A DNA stretch of 55,090 nt from Clostridium celatum DSM 1785 (GCF_000320405.1 NZ_KB291697.1:46706-101795), one strand, 5' to 3'. Positions 37,238 to 46,277 are shown, counted from the first letter of the stretch. Numbers and translations are program-made. Notes: generated by a model not told the origin, from the letters alone.

Positions 37238-38275
37238 ATGATTAAACTAAAAAATATATTTATTATGTTCTCTTTATTGGTTATTACCACTTTTATTGGT
37301 TGTAATAAATCTACTTCTACTACAGAGCCACTTTCGAGAACTGAACTTTTTATGGGAACTGTTATTAAAATTTCACTTTATGATAGCAATGACTCTAAAA
37401 TTTTAGATAAAGCTTTTGATAGAATATCTGAAATTGAATCTTTAGTTAGCATAAATGCAACTGGAACAGAGCTAGATGAGGTGAATGCTTCTGCTGGTGT
37501 TAAACCTGTTAATGTTTCTTCAACTACATATGAAATAGTAAAAAAAGGACTAGAATACTCTAAACTTTCTAATGGTGATTTTGATATAACAATAGGTCCA
37601 TTAGTTAAACTTTGGAGTATAGGATTAGAAGGTGCAAAAGTTCCTACCCTGGAAGAAATTAATACTACATTACCTCTTATAGATTACAATTTATTAGAGC
37701 TTAATTCTGAAAATCAAAGCATCTTTTTAAAGAAAAAAGGCATGGTTATTGATTTAGGATCTATTGCTAAGGGCTATGCTGCAGATGAAGTTGCTCGTAT
37801 ATTAACAGAAAACAATGTTAATAGTGCTATTATTGATTTAGGTGGAAATATATATGCACACGGTATAAAACCTTCGGGAGCTGATTGGAAAATTGGAATA
37901 CAAAATCCTTTTAATAATAGAGGCGATATTGTAGGAGTCGTAAATATTAAAAATAAAACAGTAGTTACATCTGGGATATACGAAAGATTTATAGAGCAAG
38001 ATGGAGTAAAGTATCATCATTTACTTAATCCTCACACTGGATATCCATTTGAAAATAACATTGCAGGTGTAAGTATAATAACTGATAAATCTATTGATGC
38101 TGATGCTCTTTCTACTACAGTATTTGCTAAAGGTATTGAAGACGGTTTAGCTTTTGTTGAAAGCCTGCCTAATGTTGATGCAATTTTTATAAGTAAGGAT
38201 AATAAAATATATCTTTCTAGTGGTGCTAAAGATATATTTAATCTAACAAATGAAGATTTTACAATCGCAAATTAA
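37238..38275 (+). CDS. fmnB: FAD:protein FMN transferase (ApbE/FmnB), lipoprotein
   Basis: A lipoprotein signal with Cys22 (TTFIGC) precedes the ApbE domain. Key motifs: GSIAKGYAADEVARIL, DLGGNIYAHG, and YHHLLNPHTGYPFENNIAGVS, with a later SIDADALSTTVF. It moves FMN from FAD to Thr or Ser of flavinylation motifs on the outer face of the membrane, here most likely to Ser127 of the neighbouring lipoprotein. I use ATG 37238 with ACGGAGG upstream; the upstream in-frame extension from 37088 is hydrophobic noise without a binding site. 345 residues, normal for ApbE. Divergent from eetA-eetB. Confidence 0.9.
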   Translation: MIKLKNIFIMFSLLVITTFIGCNKSTSTTEPLSRTELFMGTVIKISLYDSNDSKILDKAFDRISEIESLVSINATGTELDEVNASAGVKPVNVSSTTYEIVKKGLEYSKLSNGDFDITIGPLVKLWSIGLEGAKVPTLEEINTTLPLIDYNLLELNSENQSIFLKKKGMVIDLGSIAKGYAADEVARILTENNVNSAIIDLGGNIYAHGIKPSGADWKIGIQNPFNNRGDIVGVVNIKNKTVVTSGIYERFIEQDGVKYHHLLNPHTGYPFENNIAGVSIITDKSIDADALSTTVFAKGIEDGLAFVESLPNVDAIFISKDNKIYLSSGAKDIFNLTNEDFTIAN

Positions 38276-38396
38276 AATTAAATAAAAAGTTAGATTTGCC
38301 TTTATATTTAAAATTTAAAAATTTAATATAAAACTAGGTATTCAGTAAATAAAGTTATTTCTTAATTTTAGATGCTAAAACTTAGAATTAATCAAA

Positions 38397-38455
38397 AAAT
38401 AGTGTATAAATCTCAAATAAAATTATAGAAATATTGAGATATTATACACTATTTT
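38397..38455. terminator. bidirectional terminator at the end of the importer operon
   Basis: A long stem AAATAGTGTATAA-T-CTCAA (38398-38416) pairs with its complement (38434-38454) around an AT-rich loop, with T residues on both strands, between fmnB (+) and the permease gene (-). Confidence 0.8.
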
Positions 38456-38466
38456 TCTTATATAAC

Positions 38467-39213
38467 TTAACATCTTTTCCATTTGCAAAGTACTGATTCT
38501 ATGTAATCTAATATTATAAATAATATTAACCCTAAAAGACTTAATATTACTATGCCTGAATACATGTCTATATAGTTAATTCTTGTCCACGAATCTTGAA
38601 TAAAGTATCCCACGCCTGCACTAGTTCCATATGCTTCTGCAAAAAATAAAATTGAAAAAGCTGTTCCTATAGATAACCTAATATTAGTTAATATTTCCGC
38701 TAATATTGCAGGAAATGTTACATGATAAAACAATTGTAACTTTGATGCTCCTAAACTTATTAATGGATTATAATTAACTTTATCCACATTAATTACAGCA
38801 TCCCTTACAGATACTATAACTTGAAATACAGTTATTAAAACTATAATTGTTATTTTAGATCCATCACCTAATCCATATAGAGTCATTACAACTGGTAATA
38901 ACGCTGTTTTAGGTATAGGATATACAAAATAAACTAATGGATTTAAAAGGCTATTAAGCTTTTTAAAATACCCCATTAATAAACCAATTATACTTCCTAT
39001 AATAAATGATATTAGCAACCCTATTATGATTCTATATAAACTTGCTAGTATATGAATATAAAATCCTTCTTTAAATAATTTAGGTAAATGTAAATATATC
39101 TTATCTGGGGTTGGTAAAACTCTTGAATTCATAATTAATGCACAAATATACCATATAATATTAAAAATTATAAAGCCCTTAATAAAGCTCCACACTTTTT
39201 TTAAGTTATTCAT
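38467..39213 (-). CDS. ABC importer permease (SsuC/TauC-type)
   Basis: Six membrane helices in 248 residues and a cytoplasmic EAA-type loop LISLGASKLQLFYHVTFPAIL, the mark of the taurine/sulfonate/nitrate/pyrimidine-precursor importer group. It starts 8 bases inside the ATPase gene, so the pair is translationally coupled. Last gene of the run from ubiD. Substrate is not readable from the permease; the operon position after UbiX suggests an aromatic acid that feeds quinone synthesis, as inferred under findings. Confidence 0.88.
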   Translation of the reverse strand: MNNLKKVWSFIKGFIIFNIIWYICALIMNSRVLPTPDKIYLHLPKLFKEGFYIHILASLYRIIIGLLISFIIGSIIGLLMGYFKKLNSLLNPLVYFVYPIPKTALLPVVMTLYGLGDGSKITIIVLITVFQVIVSVRDAVINVDKVNYNPLISLGASKLQLFYHVTFPAILAEILTNIRLSIGTAFSILFFAEAYGTSAGVGYFIQDSWTRINYIDMYSGIVILSLLGLILFIILDYIESVLCKWKRC

Positions 39214-39964
39214 TATCCCAGCCCCTTTTAATTAAACTTTTTATATGTGAAAATAAGTTTAAGTACTCTGGATGATTTCTATATTCTTTAATATTAAAAA
39301 CAGGATTTTCTAAAATCTCAATAATTTTCCCTGGTGTATTAGACATTATTATTATCTTTTTTCCCATATATAAAGCTTCATCAATACTGTGAGTTACAAA
39401 AAAAGTATTTATCTTATTTTCATTCCATATATTCAAAAATAGCTCTTGTGCTTCTTCTTTTATTATTGCGTCTAAAGCTGAAAAAGCCTCATCCATTAGA
39501 AGCAAATCTGGTTTCATCAAAAAACTTCTTACAATTGAAACCCTTTGTTTTTGACCTCCGCTAAGTTCATTAGGATACCTTTTCTTTAAATCTACTATAT
39601 TTAATCTTTTCATAATCATATCCATATTTTCAATAATAGATTTATCAACCTTTTCTTTCCTTATCTTAAAAGGTAAAATGCAATTTTCTTCAACTGTTTT
39701 CCATGGTAAAAGCCCAAAATTTTGAGGAATAAAACCTATTTTATGAATATGAGGGTTTAGTTTCTCTTTATTTAATAAAACCTCACCCTCATACGTATTT
39801 ATTATTCCTGATAATACATTTAACAATGTAGATTTGCCGCAGCCTGACGGCCCTATTATTGCACATATATCATCACTATGTGCAATAAAGCTTATTGGCC
39901 CTAGTGCATGGGTTCCTTCTTTCTTAGACTTATAGAAAACAGATAAATTATTTACCTGTATCAT
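39206..39964 (-). CDS. ABC importer ATPase (SsuB/TauB-type)
   Basis: A single ABC domain of 252 residues: Walker A GPSGCGKSTLLN, Q-loop GFIPQNFGLLPWKT, signature LSGGQKQRVSIVR, Walker B LLLMDEAFSALD, H-loop THSIDEAL. All catalytic residues are intact. The profile (VTHSIDEALYMGKKIIIMSNTPGKI) is typical of the nitrate/sulfonate/taurine importer group. AGGAGGG precedes the ATG; 16 bases after the binding protein gene. Confidence 0.92.
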   Translation of the reverse strand: MIQVNNLSVFYKSKKEGTHALGPISFIAHSDDICAIIGPSGCGKSTLLNVLSGIINTYEGEVLLNKEKLNPHIHKIGFIPQNFGLLPWKTVEENCILPFKIRKEKVDKSIIENMDMIMKRLNIVDLKKRYPNELSGGQKQRVSIVRSFLMKPDLLLMDEAFSALDAIIKEEAQELFLNIWNENKINTFFVTHSIDEALYMGKKIIIMSNTPGKIIEILENPVFNIKEYRNHPEYLNLFSHIKSLIKRGWDNE

Positions 39965-39980
39965 AAGTTCCCTCCTATTA

Positions 39981-40949
39981 TTATTTTATACCTACATCAC
40001 TTATAACATCTTCAGCTTTAAGATCTGTTGTTATTATTCCTGTATTCTTCGACCAGTCTAATACTTTTTGAACATTTTCTGTTGCTGGTAAGTAGTTTGT
40101 TTTAAGTTCAGGTAAAATAATATTTCCTCTCATTTCCTCAGCATATCCAACTGTAGAGATTACTATATCTTCATATTCAGCTATATCATTATAATTCATA
40201 AATTCTATAGCCTTATTATATGCCTTATAAAAACCTTTTATAGCTTCTGGCTTACTATCTATTATATCTTGTAAAAATGCTGTAACAGATATCATTATAT
40301 CTTTATTATATATCTTAGTTATTTCTATTCCACCATCTGCAACAGCTGTATCATTAAATGGTGCTGGTAATATAGCTGCATCTATTTGATTATTTTTAAG
40401 AGCTTCTAATCTTGCTGGCATTGCAGGTATTGCAACCTTCTCTATATCAGTAGATTCCATTCCATTTTCAGTAGCAATATAGTCAGCTAAATAATCAATC
40501 ATCGTTCTTTCTGATATAGCAATTTTTTTACCTTTTAAATCATCAACCGAATTTATTCCTGAATCCTTTCCTGCTACTAAAGTCCAAAATCCATTAGTAG
40601 TTCCTGTAATTTTCATGTCAATTCCTGAATTTTGATATATAGATATAGCAACTTCATCACATAGTACTCCATCTAATTCTTCTGCTTGAAGTGCTGCATC
40701 TCTATCCTTAGCTGCCTTAAATATTTGAAGATCTAAATCAATTCCTTCTTCTTCAAAATATCCATTTTCTTGAGCAATTACTAATGGAACTGCATCTATA
40801 GATCCCATTACTCCAAGTCTTAATACTGTTTTCTCATTTGAAAGACTTTCTTGTCCTTTATCTTCCACAGTATTTTTATTTCCACATGCAACCATTGCAC
40901 CTGTTAAAACTAACGTCATAGCTAATGTAATAATTTTTTTAAATTTCAT
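39981..40949 (-). CDS. ABC importer substrate-binding lipoprotein (NMT1/SsuA-like)
   Basis: Lipobox AMVAC with Cys22, then a type 2 periplasmic-binding fold: LRLGVMGSIDAVPLVIAQEN, GYFEEEGIDLDLQIF, RDAALQAEELDGVLCDE, DDLKGKKIAISERTMID, and a hinge part MPARLEALKNNQIDAAILP. It belongs to the NMT1/THI5- and SsuA-like group, which binds small sulfonates, pyrimidines or other organic anions. I place the start at ATG 40949 because GGGAGG lies nine bases upstream; the ATG itself overlaps the end of ubiX by 11 bases. That overlap links importer and UbiX tightly. MqnA and MqnD of the futalosine route have the same general fold, but this protein has a signal peptide. Confidence 0.85.
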   Translation of the reverse strand: MKFKKIITLAMTLVLTGAMVACGNKNTVEDKGQESLSNEKTVLRLGVMGSIDAVPLVIAQENGYFEEEGIDLDLQIFKAAKDRDAALQAEELDGVLCDEVAISIYQNSGIDMKITGTTNGFWTLVAGKDSGINSVDDLKGKKIAISERTMIDYLADYIATENGMESTDIEKVAIPAMPARLEALKNNQIDAAILPAPFNDTAVADGGIEITKIYNKDIMISVTAFLQDIIDSKPEAIKGFYKAYNKAIEFMNYNDIAEYEDIVISTVGYAEEMRGNIILPELKTNYLPATENVQKVLDWSKNTGIITTDLKAEDVISDVGIK

Positions 40950-41529
40950 TTGTTTTATCCTCCCAACGTTCAAATAAATTGTTATCTATATTAAGATAGT
41001 TTAATATTTTTCCTACTTGGAAATTTACTAAATCATCAATGCTTTCTGGATGATTATAAAATCCAGGCATTGCTGGAATTATTGTGGCACCCACTTTAGA
41101 TAATCTATACATATTTTCTAAATGTATAGTATTTAAAGGTGTTTCTCTAGGTACTAAAATTAATTTTTTATTTTCCTTTAATGCAACGTCAGCTGCCCTG
41201 CTTAGTAAATTTCTAGATAATCCATAGCTAATTTCCGCCAAAGTTCCCATTGAACACGGAACAATTATTACTGCATCAAATCCATGTGATCCACTAGCAA
41301 CACCAGCAAATAAATTATTATTATCTTCTAGCTTAATATTCTTATACTTTTCATTTAACTCTTTTACAAAGCTATCTATTTCTAAAGATAATTCATAGTT
41401 AAAAACTTGTTTTCCTTTATCAGTTGCGATAACACTTAACTTAAATCCTTTTTCAGCTAAAACTTCAATTAACCTTTTTCCATAAACACTGCCACTAGCC
41501 CCTGTAATTCCAACTACTATTTTTTTCAT
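40939..41529 (-). CDS. ubiX: UbiX-type flavin prenyltransferase
   Basis: 196 residues with GITGASGSVYGKRLIEVL (FMN site), PCSMGTLAEISYGLSRNLLSRAADV, LVPRETPLNTIHLENM and MPGFYNHPESIDDLVNF, the full UbiX/Pad1 signature. It joins dimethylallyl phosphate to FMN to make the prenyl-FMN cofactor for UbiD, encoded two genes upstream in the same operon. In the futalosine menaquinone pathway this partner is called MqnM. Normal length. AAAGGAAG precedes the ATG. Confidence 0.93.
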   Translation of the reverse strand: MKKIVVGITGASGSVYGKRLIEVLAEKGFKLSVIATDKGKQVFNYELSLEIDSFVKELNEKYKNIKLEDNNNLFAGVASGSHGFDAVIIVPCSMGTLAEISYGLSRNLLSRAADVALKENKKLILVPRETPLNTIHLENMYRLSKVGATIIPAMPGFYNHPESIDDLVNFQVGKILNYLNIDNNLFERWEDKTNEI

Positions 41530-41623
41530 TTTTATTACTTCCTTTTATGTAGATTATTTCTCTAATTTTACTACCAGAGATTAAATTTTACATTATGTAT
41601 AAAATTTAAAGATAATAGCGTAA

Positions 41624-42487
41624 CTAAATTAAGCTATCTATTACACCAAATATTAAAAAAACAATACTTATAACTTGATTTACATTATAAGATGCTATTT
41701 TTACATTCTTTAAATTTTCTGGAGATACCAATTTATGTTGTATTACAAACAAAATAGCAATAATACCTAACCCGCAATAACATATAATACCTAATTGTGC
41801 TGCTAGTAAAGCAACTATTATTAAAAATACTAAAGCTAATGCATGAAATACTCTTGATATTAATAAAGCATTCTTAACTCCAAACCTTGCTGGAATGGAA
41901 TGAATTCCATTCTTAGTATCGAAATCATAATCTTGGGCACCATAAATAATATCAAATCCAGCTACCCATAATGTGTTAGCTGCTCCCATAACAAGCGGAA
42001 TTAATGATATTTCTCCAGTAACAGCAAGCCATGCTCCAACTGGTGCTGCAGCTGAAGTTATTCCTAAAACTAAATGACACATCCATGTAAATCTTTTAGT
42101 ATATGAATATATTATTAATAAAAATAACGCTATAGGTGAAAGAATTAAGCATACCGTATTAAGCTTCCAAGCTGCAAATACCATAATAGCAAAGCATATA
42201 AAAACAAATACTAATATTTCTTTCTTTTTCATTAATCCCTGTGGTAATTGCCTTGTAGCTGTTCTTGGATTTCTAGCATCTATTTTAGCATCAATAACTC
42301 TATTTAAAGCATTTGCTCCTGTTCTTGCTCCCATAAAAGCAACAATAATCCAAAATATTACTTCAAAATTCAATCTACCATTTCCAGCTAATAACATTGA
42401 TATTAATGCAAATGATAAAGAGAAAATAGTATGAGAGAACATAACTAAAGTTCCATAATCATTTACCTTTTTAAGCAATTTATTCAA
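41624..42487 (-). CDS. UbiA-family prenyltransferase (MqnP/DmkA role)
   Basis: An integral membrane aromatic prenyltransferase of 287 residues with eight or nine helices and both aspartate motifs: NRVIDAKIDARNPRTATRQLP and DIIYGAQDYDFDTKNG. The sequence FSHTIFSLSFALI, YSYTKRFTWMCHLVLG and PVGAWLAVTG fits the branch of futalosine-route organisms (MqnP) rather than MenA, by my memory of these motifs. It would attach the isoprenoid tail made by the polyprenyl synthase at 48292 to a hydroxynaphthoate, or serve like DmkA in Listeria. The start is TTG 42487, with GGAGGG nine bases before it, overlapping ubiD by 8 bases. Confidence 0.85.
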   Translation of the reverse strand: MNKLLKKVNDYGTLVMFSHTIFSLSFALISMLLAGNGRLNFEVIFWIIVAFMGARTGANALNRVIDAKIDARNPRTATRQLPQGLMKKKEILVFVFICFAIMVFAAWKLNTVCLILSPIALFLLIIYSYTKRFTWMCHLVLGITSAAAPVGAWLAVTGEISLIPLVMGAANTLWVAGFDIIYGAQDYDFDTKNGIHSIPARFGVKNALLISRVFHALALVFLIIVALLAAQLGIICYCGLGIIAILFVIQHKLVSPENLKNVKIASYNVNQVISIVFLIFGVIDSLI

Positions 42488-44312
42488 TTCCGTATTCCCT
42501 CCATCTCTTAGTTACCTTTTCTTTTATTTCATCACACATAACTATATCATCAGGCCATTCTCTCGTGTGCCCTTCATCGTACCATTTTTTAGTAGCATCT
42601 ATACCTATACGATGTCCAAAGTTATTATCTTCTAAGTTAACTTCTGAAACAACCAAATCACGCTTAGCATCAATATTATTAAATACCTTCCATGCAGCTT
42701 TACTTACATCATTAGCATCTACATCTTCATCAACAATTATTAATAGTTTATTGTATTTCATATCCTCATGTGCCCATAATTCATTTATTATTTTTTTAGC
42801 ATCATTAGGATTTTTCTTTTTAATAGATACTATTAATGCACCTTGTAATACATCCTTTATTGGATAGTTAAAACTAGCTATATTTTCATTATTTAATAAG
42901 TAATCATTTAAAGCTTTTGATTCTTTAAGCTTATAATTCCACTTTACTTCTTTTCTTTCTACCTCAAACTTTTTAGTTGCATCTACGCCTAAACGATAAC
43001 CATAATGATCTTGTGCTGAAGCATGATCTAACGCATCTAATGGCCCTTCAGAAAATACTAAATCACGTGTCATATCTATGCTTTCAAAAACTTGTTTTGC
43101 AACAGCTTTAACATCATGGGGATTAATACTTTCATCTACTACTATTATCATCTTTGCATACATCATTTGTCCCATTCCCCATAAAGAATTCATTATCTTC
43201 TTGCCGTGACCTGGGAATCTTTTCTTAATAGAAACAATAACACAATTATGAAAAACTCCTTCAAATGGTAATGAATAATCAACTATTTCTGGATAAATCA
43301 TCTTTAATAATGGTAAGAAAGCTCTCTCAGTTGCTATACTCATATAACAATCTTCCATAGGTGGTCTACCAACTATAGTTGTTGGATATACTGCATTTTT
43401 CTTATGTGTTATACATGTTACATGAAATACTGGATACATATCAGCTAAAGAATAATATCCTGTATGATCTCCAAATGGTCCTTCTAATCTTAATGGTTCA
43501 TTTACATCTACATATCCTTCTAAAATAAACTCAGCATCTGCAGGAACATAAATATCATTAGTAATTGATTTAACCATTTTAACTGGCCATTTACGTAAAT
43601 ATCCTGCAAACATCATCTCATCTATCATCTTTGGCAATGGAGAAATAGCTGAAAAAGTAATTGCTGGATCACATCCAATAGCAACTGAAACCGGCATCTT
43701 ACCACCTAATTTTCTATACTTATCATATATTTCACGTCCATCTTTATGCCAATGCCAATGCATTCCCGTAGTATTTTTATCATATATCTGCATACGATAC
43801 ATTCCTGTATTTTGAACACCAGTATCAGGATCCTTTGTCATAACTAATGGTAAAGTTATAAATTTTCCACCATCATCTGGCCAACATTTTAATACTGGTA
43901 TAGTGGATAAATCTGGATCTAACTCAATAACTTCTTGACATGCTCCCTTTACAGGTAATTTCCACGGAAATACTGATAACAATCTAAATAGTCTTGGAAC
44001 AGATTTTATAAGTCTAGGTATCTTAACATAATTTTGTATATTAATAAGCTCTGATATATCTTCTTGAAGATCATCTAATTTTTCTACTCCAAGTGCCATG
44101 CTCATACGCTCATAGCTTCCCATAGCATTTATTAATACTGGATATTTTGATCCCTTAACATTTTCAAATAATAAAGCTGGTCCAACTTTTTTTGATATCC
44201 TATCCGTTATTTCAGTTATTTCTAAGTCAGCATCTACTTCTGCTGTTATCCTTTTTAATTGACCTTTATCTTCTATCTTTTTCATAAAAGCTTGTATATC
44301 TTTAAAAGCCAT
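42480..44312 (-). CDS. UbiD-type decarboxylase, long form with duplicated C-terminal lobe (MqnL-like)
   Basis: 610 residues. The N-terminal part shows KDIQAFMKKIEDKGQLKRI and LLFENVKGSKYPVLINAMGS; the prenyl-FMN core shows LEGPFGDHTGYYSLADMYPVF and VGRPPMEDCYMS. After residue 355 a roughly 100-residue unit occurs twice (HNCVIVSIKKRFPGHGKKI at about 355 and GALIVSIKKKNPNDAKKII at about 491), each ending in a GYRLGVDATKKF or GHRIGIDATKKW element. Long UbiD proteins of about 600 residues are known from futalosine-pathway bacteria. The expected reaction is decarboxylation of prenylated hydroxynaphthoate. AGGAGG precedes the ATG. It heads the operon ubiD, ubiA, ubiX, importer. Confidence 0.9.
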   Translation of the reverse strand: MAFKDIQAFMKKIEDKGQLKRITAEVDADLEITEITDRISKKVGPALLFENVKGSKYPVLINAMGSYERMSMALGVEKLDDLQEDISELINIQNYVKIPRLIKSVPRLFRLLSVFPWKLPVKGACQEVIELDPDLSTIPVLKCWPDDGGKFITLPLVMTKDPDTGVQNTGMYRMQIYDKNTTGMHWHWHKDGREIYDKYRKLGGKMPVSVAIGCDPAITFSAISPLPKMIDEMMFAGYLRKWPVKMVKSITNDIYVPADAEFILEGYVDVNEPLRLEGPFGDHTGYYSLADMYPVFHVTCITHKKNAVYPTTIVGRPPMEDCYMSIATERAFLPLLKMIYPEIVDYSLPFEGVFHNCVIVSIKKRFPGHGKKIMNSLWGMGQMMYAKMIIVVDESINPHDVKAVAKQVFESIDMTRDLVFSEGPLDALDHASAQDHYGYRLGVDATKKFEVERKEVKWNYKLKESKALNDYLLNNENIASFNYPIKDVLQGALIVSIKKKNPNDAKKIINELWAHEDMKYNKLLIIVDEDVDANDVSKAAWKVFNNIDAKRDLVVSEVNLEDNNFGHRIGIDATKKWYDEGHTREWPDDIVMCDEIKEKVTKRWREYGIE

Positions 44313-44363
44313 AACTCCTCCTAAATTTATTATAAAAGAAAATCTTTTTTTATTTTTTATGTA

Positions 44364-44393
44364 TTAATATTAAAATTATAATTTTAATATTAA
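44364..44393. promoter_or_regulatory. perfect 30-bp palindrome in the divergent ubiD/LpdD promoter region
   Basis: Bases 44364-44378 (TTAATATTAAAATTA) are followed directly by their exact complement (44379-44393). The site lies in the 162-base gap between two divergent genes of one process, about 52 bases from ubiD and 80 from the LpdD-like gene, and lacks a loop or a T tail, so a terminator is unlikely. A dimeric repressor or activator site is the natural reading. It contains only A and T, which raises the chance of coincidence. Confidence 0.5.
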
Positions 44394-44474
44394 CTTAATT
44401 TTTATTATGATATTATATATTTTTTTAGTATCTAATATTATAATTATCTTAATTAAAATACTAAGGAGATTTAT

Positions 44475-44846
44475 ATGATAAATTTATCAACTATATATAA
44501 TAATCACACAATTAATTGTATTGCTTTAAAAATCGGTAAAGATTTTAATATTAGTATCTATGGTGGTGATATTCCACATATTGGTGCAGTAGCCTTAGGT
44601 ATTCCAGTAGTTTTACCTCATAATATTAATAAAGTTACTTCAACAGCATCTTTGTTGACAGTACCTGGTCATAAAGAAGATAACATAGCCCTAAACTCTG
44701 CAAAACTTCTTTCTAAAAAGTTAAATACCACTGTTACAGTATGTTGTGGAATACATATAAAAAATATAACACCTCTAGATATAACAAATCTTACTATAAC
44801 TGTTGATGAACTTATTAATGATTTAATATATAAATTATGTAACTAA
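44475..44846 (+). CDS. LpdD-like prenylated-flavin chaperone
   Basis: A 123-residue protein with a distinctive core, SIYGGDIPHIGAVALGIP, then TVPGHKEDNIALNSAKLLSKKL and a late TVTVCCGIHI. I remember the GGDxPHIGAV pattern from the LpdD family, whose members help load prenyl-FMN into UbiD-type decarboxylases; the call rests on that memory and on the neighbouring ubiD and ubiX. It is divergent from ubiD across a 30-bp palindrome. AAGGAG precedes the ATG. No membrane segments. Alternatively it is an uncharacterised partner of the decarboxylase. Confidence 0.62.
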   Translation: MINLSTIYNNHTINCIALKIGKDFNISIYGGDIPHIGAVALGIPVVLPHNINKVTSTASLLTVPGHKEDNIALNSAKLLSKKLNTTVTVCCGIHIKNITPLDITNLTITVDELINDLIYKLCN

Positions 44847-44898
44847 TATCATAAATTTATTTTTAAAATTAATTTACTGTTTACAACATTATTAAAGG

Positions 44899-44948
44899 AA
44901 GGAATTAATTTGTTCTAATAATATATTTTACAAATATTAATTCCTTAC
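44899..44948. terminator. hairpin between convergent genes
   Basis: An 11-bp stem AAGGAATTAAT (44899-44909) with its complement (44936-44946) around a 26-nt loop; only a weak T tail. Probably the end of the LpdD-like and aminotransferase transcripts. Confidence 0.55.
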
Positions 44949-44987
44949 TTCTTTCTATATAATAATTTTCTTTATAATAAATTCTAA

Positions 44988-46277
44988 TTAATCTATAACT
45001 TCAGTACTTACTTCTTCAAGTACATCTTTCAAATTATCTAATAGCTCATTTATATTTTCTTCTGTTATAATTAAAGGTGGTTGAAATGCTAAAACATTTC
45101 TATTTATTCCATTCTTTCCAACTATAAATCCTCTATCTTTTAGCTTTTCTAAAATTATATCTGTAATTTCAGTAGCAGGTTGTCCATCTTCTAATTGCAA
45201 TTCTGCCCCTAACATTAGCCCTAATCCTCTTATATCTTTAATAATTGAGAATTTAGTTTGTAATTTTTCTAAACCACTTTTTAATATATCACCTAATATA
45301 GATGCCTTATTACATAAATCATTTTTTTCTATATAATCTAACACTGCCATAGCAGTAGCAGATGACACTGGATTTCCACCAAGCGTTGAAGCTGATGGTT
45401 TTACAAAACTCTTAGCTACTTCTTCATTAGCACAAAAAGCTGATATCGGCATTCCATTTCCTAAGGCCTTTGCTACTGTCATAATATCTGGAACTACTCC
45501 GTAATTTTCTATAGCAAACATCTTACCTGTTCTGGCAAAACCTGTTTGAACTTCATCAATTATTAATAATATCTCATTGCGCTCTAATAATGCTTTTAAT
45601 TCTTTAAAATACCATAAAGGTGGAGTTATTATTCCTCCATTTCCTTGAATAGGCTCAGCAATTAATGCAGCAATATTTTCTGCTCCTCTTGAATTTATTA
45701 TTTCTTCTATACTCTTAAGTGATTCCTTTGCTGCCTCTTCTATACTTTTACTTGAACTATATGTATTTTTAGCAAAATGTATTTTAGGTGATAAATCTGG
45801 GTCAGCTCTCCACATCGGTATAGCTGTTGCACTCATAGTTAAATAAGTTCTTCCATGTAAGCCATTCTCTAATGCTATAAATTCATTTTTTCCTGTATGT
45901 AACCTAGCTAGTAACATAGCTCCTTCATTTGCTTCTGATCCTGTACAACAGAAAAATAAGCGTTTTAAATCTCCTGGTAATATATTAGATAATCTTTCTG
46001 CTAAATTTACCATTTGTTCAGTTAAATATATTATTGTAGTATGTTGAAGAGTTTGCATTTGCTTAATTGTTACATCTAAAATCTCCTGATTACAATGTCC
46101 ACAATTCATTACAGATACACCTGCAAAAAAATCTACATATTTTTTTCCGGTATTATCATATAAATATTGCATATCACCTTTAACTATTTCAGGTGGATTT
46201 TTATAAAAATGATTTCCCCATGATGAGGGAAACAAATACTCTTTTTTCTTTTCTATTATTTTATCTGCACCTATCAT
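44988..46277 (-). CDS. class III PLP aminotransferase
   Basis: 429 residues with the class III fold: YVDFFAGVSVMNCGHCNQE, FFCCTGSEANEGAMLLAR, GLHGRTYLTMSAT, AEPIQGNGGIITPP, IDEVQTGFARTG and the PLP lysine in MTVAKALGNGMP. This looks like the AGXT2/omega-amino-acid group, with ornithine, GABA or beta-alanine-type substrates possible; the class III branch alone does not settle it. It follows the U32 gene by 13 bases and so shares its transcript. Its presence inside the quinone cluster may be chance or mean an amine-linked step. AAGGAG precedes the ATG. Confidence 0.85.
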   Translation of the reverse strand: MIGADKIIEKKKEYLFPSSWGNHFYKNPPEIVKGDMQYLYDNTGKKYVDFFAGVSVMNCGHCNQEILDVTIKQMQTLQHTTIIYLTEQMVNLAERLSNILPGDLKRLFFCCTGSEANEGAMLLARLHTGKNEFIALENGLHGRTYLTMSATAIPMWRADPDLSPKIHFAKNTYSSSKSIEEAAKESLKSIEEIINSRGAENIAALIAEPIQGNGGIITPPLWYFKELKALLERNEILLIIDEVQTGFARTGKMFAIENYGVVPDIMTVAKALGNGMPISAFCANEEVAKSFVKPSASTLGGNPVSSATAMAVLDYIEKNDLCNKASILGDILKSGLEKLQTKFSIIKDIRGLGLMLGAELQLEDGQPATEITDIILEKLKDRGFIVGKNGINRNVLAFQPPLIITEENINELLDNLKDVLEEVSTEVID

